From Bog-950 sp046329515 (lineage in GTDB: Bacteria > Bacteroidota > Bacteroidia > Chitinophagales > LD1), in the NCBI GenBank assembly GCA_046329515.1, contig JAXLUM010000001.1, positions 1,240,001-1,304,000 on the forward strand: 64,000 nucleotides of DNA, given 5' to 3'. Within the stretch, counting starts at the first letter, position 1, and each line of letters starts with the position of its first letter. This document shows positions 61,329 through 64,000 of the stretch, in pieces. A model generated the notes under the pieces. It was not told the DNA's origin. It ran no database searches and worked only from the letters and a program-made list of their open reading frames with translations. A program made the translations under genes and the position numbers.

Positions 61329-64000
61329 TTACCTTATAAGCGTTACTGAGCCTTTAAACAATTTATCAGTGTAGTTATCAATGTAAACCACTTTTACCAG
61401 GTAAACAAAAACCGATGGGTTAAGCATTTTGCCTTTGTAATTACCATCCCATTTAAAGTTCATGTCGTTGCTTTGGTAAACCTCTTCGCCGCTGCGGTCA
61501 AATATCTGCACTTCAAATTGCTTCCATGCTTCCTTGTTGCCAAACACTTCAAAGAAATCGTTATTACCATCTCCGTTTGGTGTAAAGGCATTAGGTACAA
61601 ATACTATGTATGAAGGAATAACATCAATGTGCAGGGTATCATTCGCAATGCAACCATTAACATCCGTAGCTACTACGTTGTAGGTTATACTTTCATAAGG
61701 ATTAGCAACAGGGTCTGCAGAATCAGTACAGCTTAGTCCATAAGAAGGCGTCCAAGCCAATGTGCCAAAGGTGCTGCCTGTTGGTGTAACCGTAATATTC
61801 ACTTGTTGCCCTAAATTAATGGTAGAACTATGCGGTGCTGCCTGAATGCTGAAAATATCATCGTTACCAATGTGGAATGATGTATCGGCCTGGCAACCGT
61901 GGCCGTCAATAACGGTTAGGGTATAGCTGCCGGTATCCAGTGCGCTTAGGTCTTCGGTGTTTGCTCCGTTGCTCCATGTAAACTGCAATGGTTGGAAAGA
62001 AGAGTTGGCAGTAATATTAATGGCTCCATTCTTTAACGGAAAGCACAACACATTAACCGCAGTGCCGCTTATAGTAACACCCGGTAAAGAGTTTACATTG
62101 CTGTTATCACTAACAGTGCAATTGTGTGCGTCAGTTACTGTAACAATGTAATTGCCATTTGGTAATCCTGTGTTTTGCGGGTCGGTAACATTGTTATTCC
62201 ATTGATAAGAGTATGGAGGAATACCGCCGCTGGCTGTAGCATCTACTTCTCCATCTGAAAAGCCGGGGCAGCTTTCATCTGTTGCCTGTAATGAAACTGC
62301 AAGGGCAGTAGGCTCTGTTATTTGCATATTAGCTAATACAAAGGTGCAGTTGTTGGCATCGGTTACGGTCATTGAATAATTGCCCGCAGTTAAACCTGTT
62401 GCATTTGGAGAGTTAACCGAGGGCACCACACTCCATTGGTAGCTGTAAATGGTAGTGCCGCCGTTACAGCTTATGTTTATGCCACCATCGTTACCGCCAT
62501 TACAGTTTACATTGGTAATAGCTGACGAAGCAGCTAAAGGTGCTGCAGGTTGGTTAATTACTACGGTTGATGTTTGCGAACAACTATTAGCGTCAGTAAC
62601 CGTAACCGTGTAACCGGCAGCTGTTAATGCACTAATAGCTGCTGTGTTTTGAACAGGTGAGGTGCTCCATGCATAATTGTAATTGGTGGTTCCTCCGTTA
62701 GCAGTAACGCTTGCTGTACCCGTAGCATCACCATAGCATAGTATATCAGTTTTAGAAGTGCTTATAGTTAAAGCAGATGCAGGCTCGCTTATTACATCAC
62801 TGGCTGTAGCGCTGCAGCCCTGAATATCGGTAACTGTAACATTATACGTTCCGGCAATTAAAGATGATGCAGTTGCGGTGGTTTGAACAGGGGTGCAGTT
62901 CCAGCTATAAGAATAAGAACCATAGCTACCGTTGGCATTAGCCGTTACACTTCCTGTAGCATCGCCAAAGCAAAGCACATCAACGTGCGATGTGGTTACC
63001 GTTAATGCACTTGGTGCGGCAGCCACACTAACTGAAGCCGAGGCGGTGCAACCGCTGGCATCAGTGGCAGTAACGGTGTAATTACCTGCTGCAAGGTTAG
63101 TAGCTGTTTGGGTGTTTTGCGCCGGTGTAGTGTTCCATGCATAAGTAATTGTACCAGTGCCACCACTGCCATTTGCCTGCGCTGAAGCGCTTGGTTGGCC
63201 AAAGCAGAGTGGTTGTGACAGCGTGATGTTTACACTTACAGGGCTTGCGGGTTGAGTTATAGTGTAAGTAGCCGTAACTGTACAGTTGTTAGCATCAGTA
63301 ACGGTAACGGTGTAACCAGCCGCAGTTAAATTAGTAGCCGTAGCTGTATTTTGAACCGGAGCAGTGTTCCAGCTATAATTGTAACCTGAGGTTCCTCCTG
63401 CTGCGGTTACGGTTGCACTACCTGTGTTCGCACCAAAACAAACAACATCCACCTGCGATTGCGTAGTAGAAAGTGCTTGTGCCGGCTGACTTACCACATC
63501 CGATGCGGTAGCACTGCATCCCTGTGCATCAGTAACCGTTACGTTATAGGTGCCTGCTGCAAGGTTTGATGCTGTAGCAGTGCTTTGAGCAGGAGTAGAG
63601 TTCCATGAATAGGTATAACCGCCCCAACTGCCTGCCGGGGTAGCTGTAACGCTGCCTGTTGAGTTACCAAAGCACAAAACATCAACATGAGAAACGGCAA
63701 CGGTAAGTTGCGTTGGTGGCGTATTAATAGTTATTGATGCGGTGGCAGTACATCCGTTTACATCAGTAGCTGTAACTGTGTACGTTCCACCGCTAAGGTT
63801 AGTTGCTGTTTGTGTGTTTTGGGCGGGGGTGGTATTCCAAGCATAAGTAAAGGCACCGGTGCCGCCATTACCCGTGGCAGTAGCTGTTGCTGCTGGCTGA
63901 CCGAAACAGGTAGGTTCAGTTTTGGTAATACTTACGGTAACAGCCGTTGGTTGGCTAAGCGTTGCGTTTGCGCTTGCTGTACAGTTGTTGGCATCAGTTA
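61329..64000 (-). CDS. SprB-repeat giant surface protein, C-terminal part
   Basis: The frame runs off the window end, so 889 or so C-terminal residues are visible of a larger protein. Repeats of about 75 residues recur, each with VLCFGDATGSVTAN-like and WNTTPVQNTATATNL-like strands and the YTVTVTDANNCT signature of SprB repeats. The final 95 residues form the gliding-associated type B T9SS domain (FVPNAFTPNGDGNNDFFEV ... FDRSGEEVY ... VKWDG-type strand ... GSVTLIR). SprB of Flavobacterium is the mobile cell-surface adhesin of gliding; this relative is probably an adhesin exported by T9SS. A TTG at 63677 is not a start, since repeats continue upstream. Confidence 0.92.
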   Translation of the reverse strand, partial: TDANNCTASANATLSQPTAVTVSITKTEPTCFGQPAATATATGNGGTGAFTYAWNTTPAQNTQTATNLSGGTYTVTATDVNGCTATASITINTPPTQLTVAVSHVDVLCFGNSTGSVTATPAGSWGGYTYSWNSTPAQSTATASNLAAGTYNVTVTDAQGCSATASDVVSQPAQALSTTQSQVDVVCFGANTGSATVTAAGGTSGYNYSWNTAPVQNTATATNLTAAGYTVTVTDANNCTVTATYTITQPASPVSVNITLSQPLCFGQPSASAQANGSGGTGTITYAWNTTPAQNTQTATNLAAGNYTVTATDASGCTASASVSVAAAPSALTVTTSHVDVLCFGDATGSVTANANGSYGSYSYSWNCTPVQTTATASSLIAGTYNVTVTDIQGCSATASDVISEPASALTISTSKTDILCYGDATGTASVTANGGTTNYNYAWSTSPVQNTAAISALTAAGYTVTVTDANSCSQTSTVVINQPAAPLAASSAITNVNCNGGNDGGINISCNGGTTIYSYQWSVVPSVNSPNATGLTAGNYSMTVTDANNCTFVLANMQITEPTALAVSLQATDESCPGFSDGEVDATASGGIPPYSYQWNNNVTDPQNTGLPNGNYIVTVTDAHNCTVSDNSNVNSLPGVTISGTAVNVLCFPLKNGAINITANSSFQPLQFTWSNGANTEDLSALDTGSYTLTVIDGHGCQADTSFHIGNDDIFSIQAAPHSSTINLGQQVNITVTPTGSTFGTLAWTPSYGLSCTDSADPVANPYESITYNVVATDVNGCIANDTLHIDVIPSYIVFVPNAFTPNGDGNNDFFEVFGNKEAWKQFEVQIFDRSGEEVYQSNDMNFKWDGNYKGKMLNPSVFVYLVKVVYIDNYTDKLFKGSVTLIR

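Noticed and set aside
63675..63677. TTG start of the SprB-repeat gene
   Set aside because: The same repeat pattern and open frame continue upstream to the window end, so the gene is truncated by the window.

Overview
The window is a chromosomal segment from a member of the phylum Bacteroidota. The evidence is phylum-typical: four proteins end in type IX secretion system (T9SS) sorting domains, gldC and a SprB-repeat protein are gliding-associated, bshB1 (bacillithiol), a eukaryote/archaeal-like prolyl-tRNA synthetase, OMP_b-brl and Porin_10 type barrels and ftsK-lolA and lpxK-punA neighbourhoods are present, and several start codons are preceded by TAnnTTTG promoter elements. No finer placement is secure; a Chitinophagales-like or similar free-living lineage is a guess. 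I see no rRNA, tRNA, CRISPR array, transposase or prophage. Genes are dense: no stretch over about 300 bases lacks a gene, the longest gap being 22800-23082, which holds dispersed hairpin repeats.

Region by region. 1-4.6 kb: an apparent operon of envelope proteins (3' part of a Gly/Ala-rich protein, an Fn3-like exported protein, an outer-membrane barrel), then folA. 5-14 kb: small proteins, proS, an Asn/Gln/Trp-rich exported repeat protein, murB with a TPR protein, and a zinc-ribbon/Nif3 pair. 14-17.8 kb: overlapping lpxK-punA-porin operon. 17.8-22.2 kb: divergent phosphatases of two superfamilies (PafA-like and a T9SS-exported PhoD-like). 22-33 kb: DinB-like protein, lolA-ftsK, an MpaB-like oxygenase, sialidase, penicillin acylase homologue, astacin/matrixin-like metalloprotease and a T9SS-exported propeller protein. 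33-36 kb: a NarL-type two-component system with paired inverted repeats upstream. 36-43 kb: small exported proteins including a Kazal inhibitor, a retinol-saturase-like oxidoreductase, acyl-CoA dehydrogenase and a large outer-membrane barrel. 43-46 kb: a PlsB-like acyltransferase and gpsA (glycerolipid synthesis) separated by a four-helix-bundle (23S intervening-sequence type) gene. 46-55 kb: aldo/keto reductase, gldC, coaE, purK-X-purE, bshB1 with a DinB-like partner, and pyrG. 55-64 kb: surface-protein cluster with an SBBP propeller protein, a 1,220-residue collagen-like protein with a proprotein-convertase P domain, a membrane protein, and the 3' end of a SprB-repeat protein.

The most unexpected signal is not a gene. 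At six or more places short intergenic tracts have a clear 7-base period with degenerate units, often ending at or running through a start codon (26489-26522, 28472-28499, 39122-39149, 47277-47311, 53331-53379, weaker at 51395-51422). Two oppositely oriented heptad arrays (44734-44768 and 45168-45216) bracket the four-helix-bundle gene, which looks like a cassette inserted between two lipid genes. Other regulatory candidates are the twin ATCCT-N8-AGGAT sites before the two-component system and palindromes at 42972-42988 and 55114-55134.
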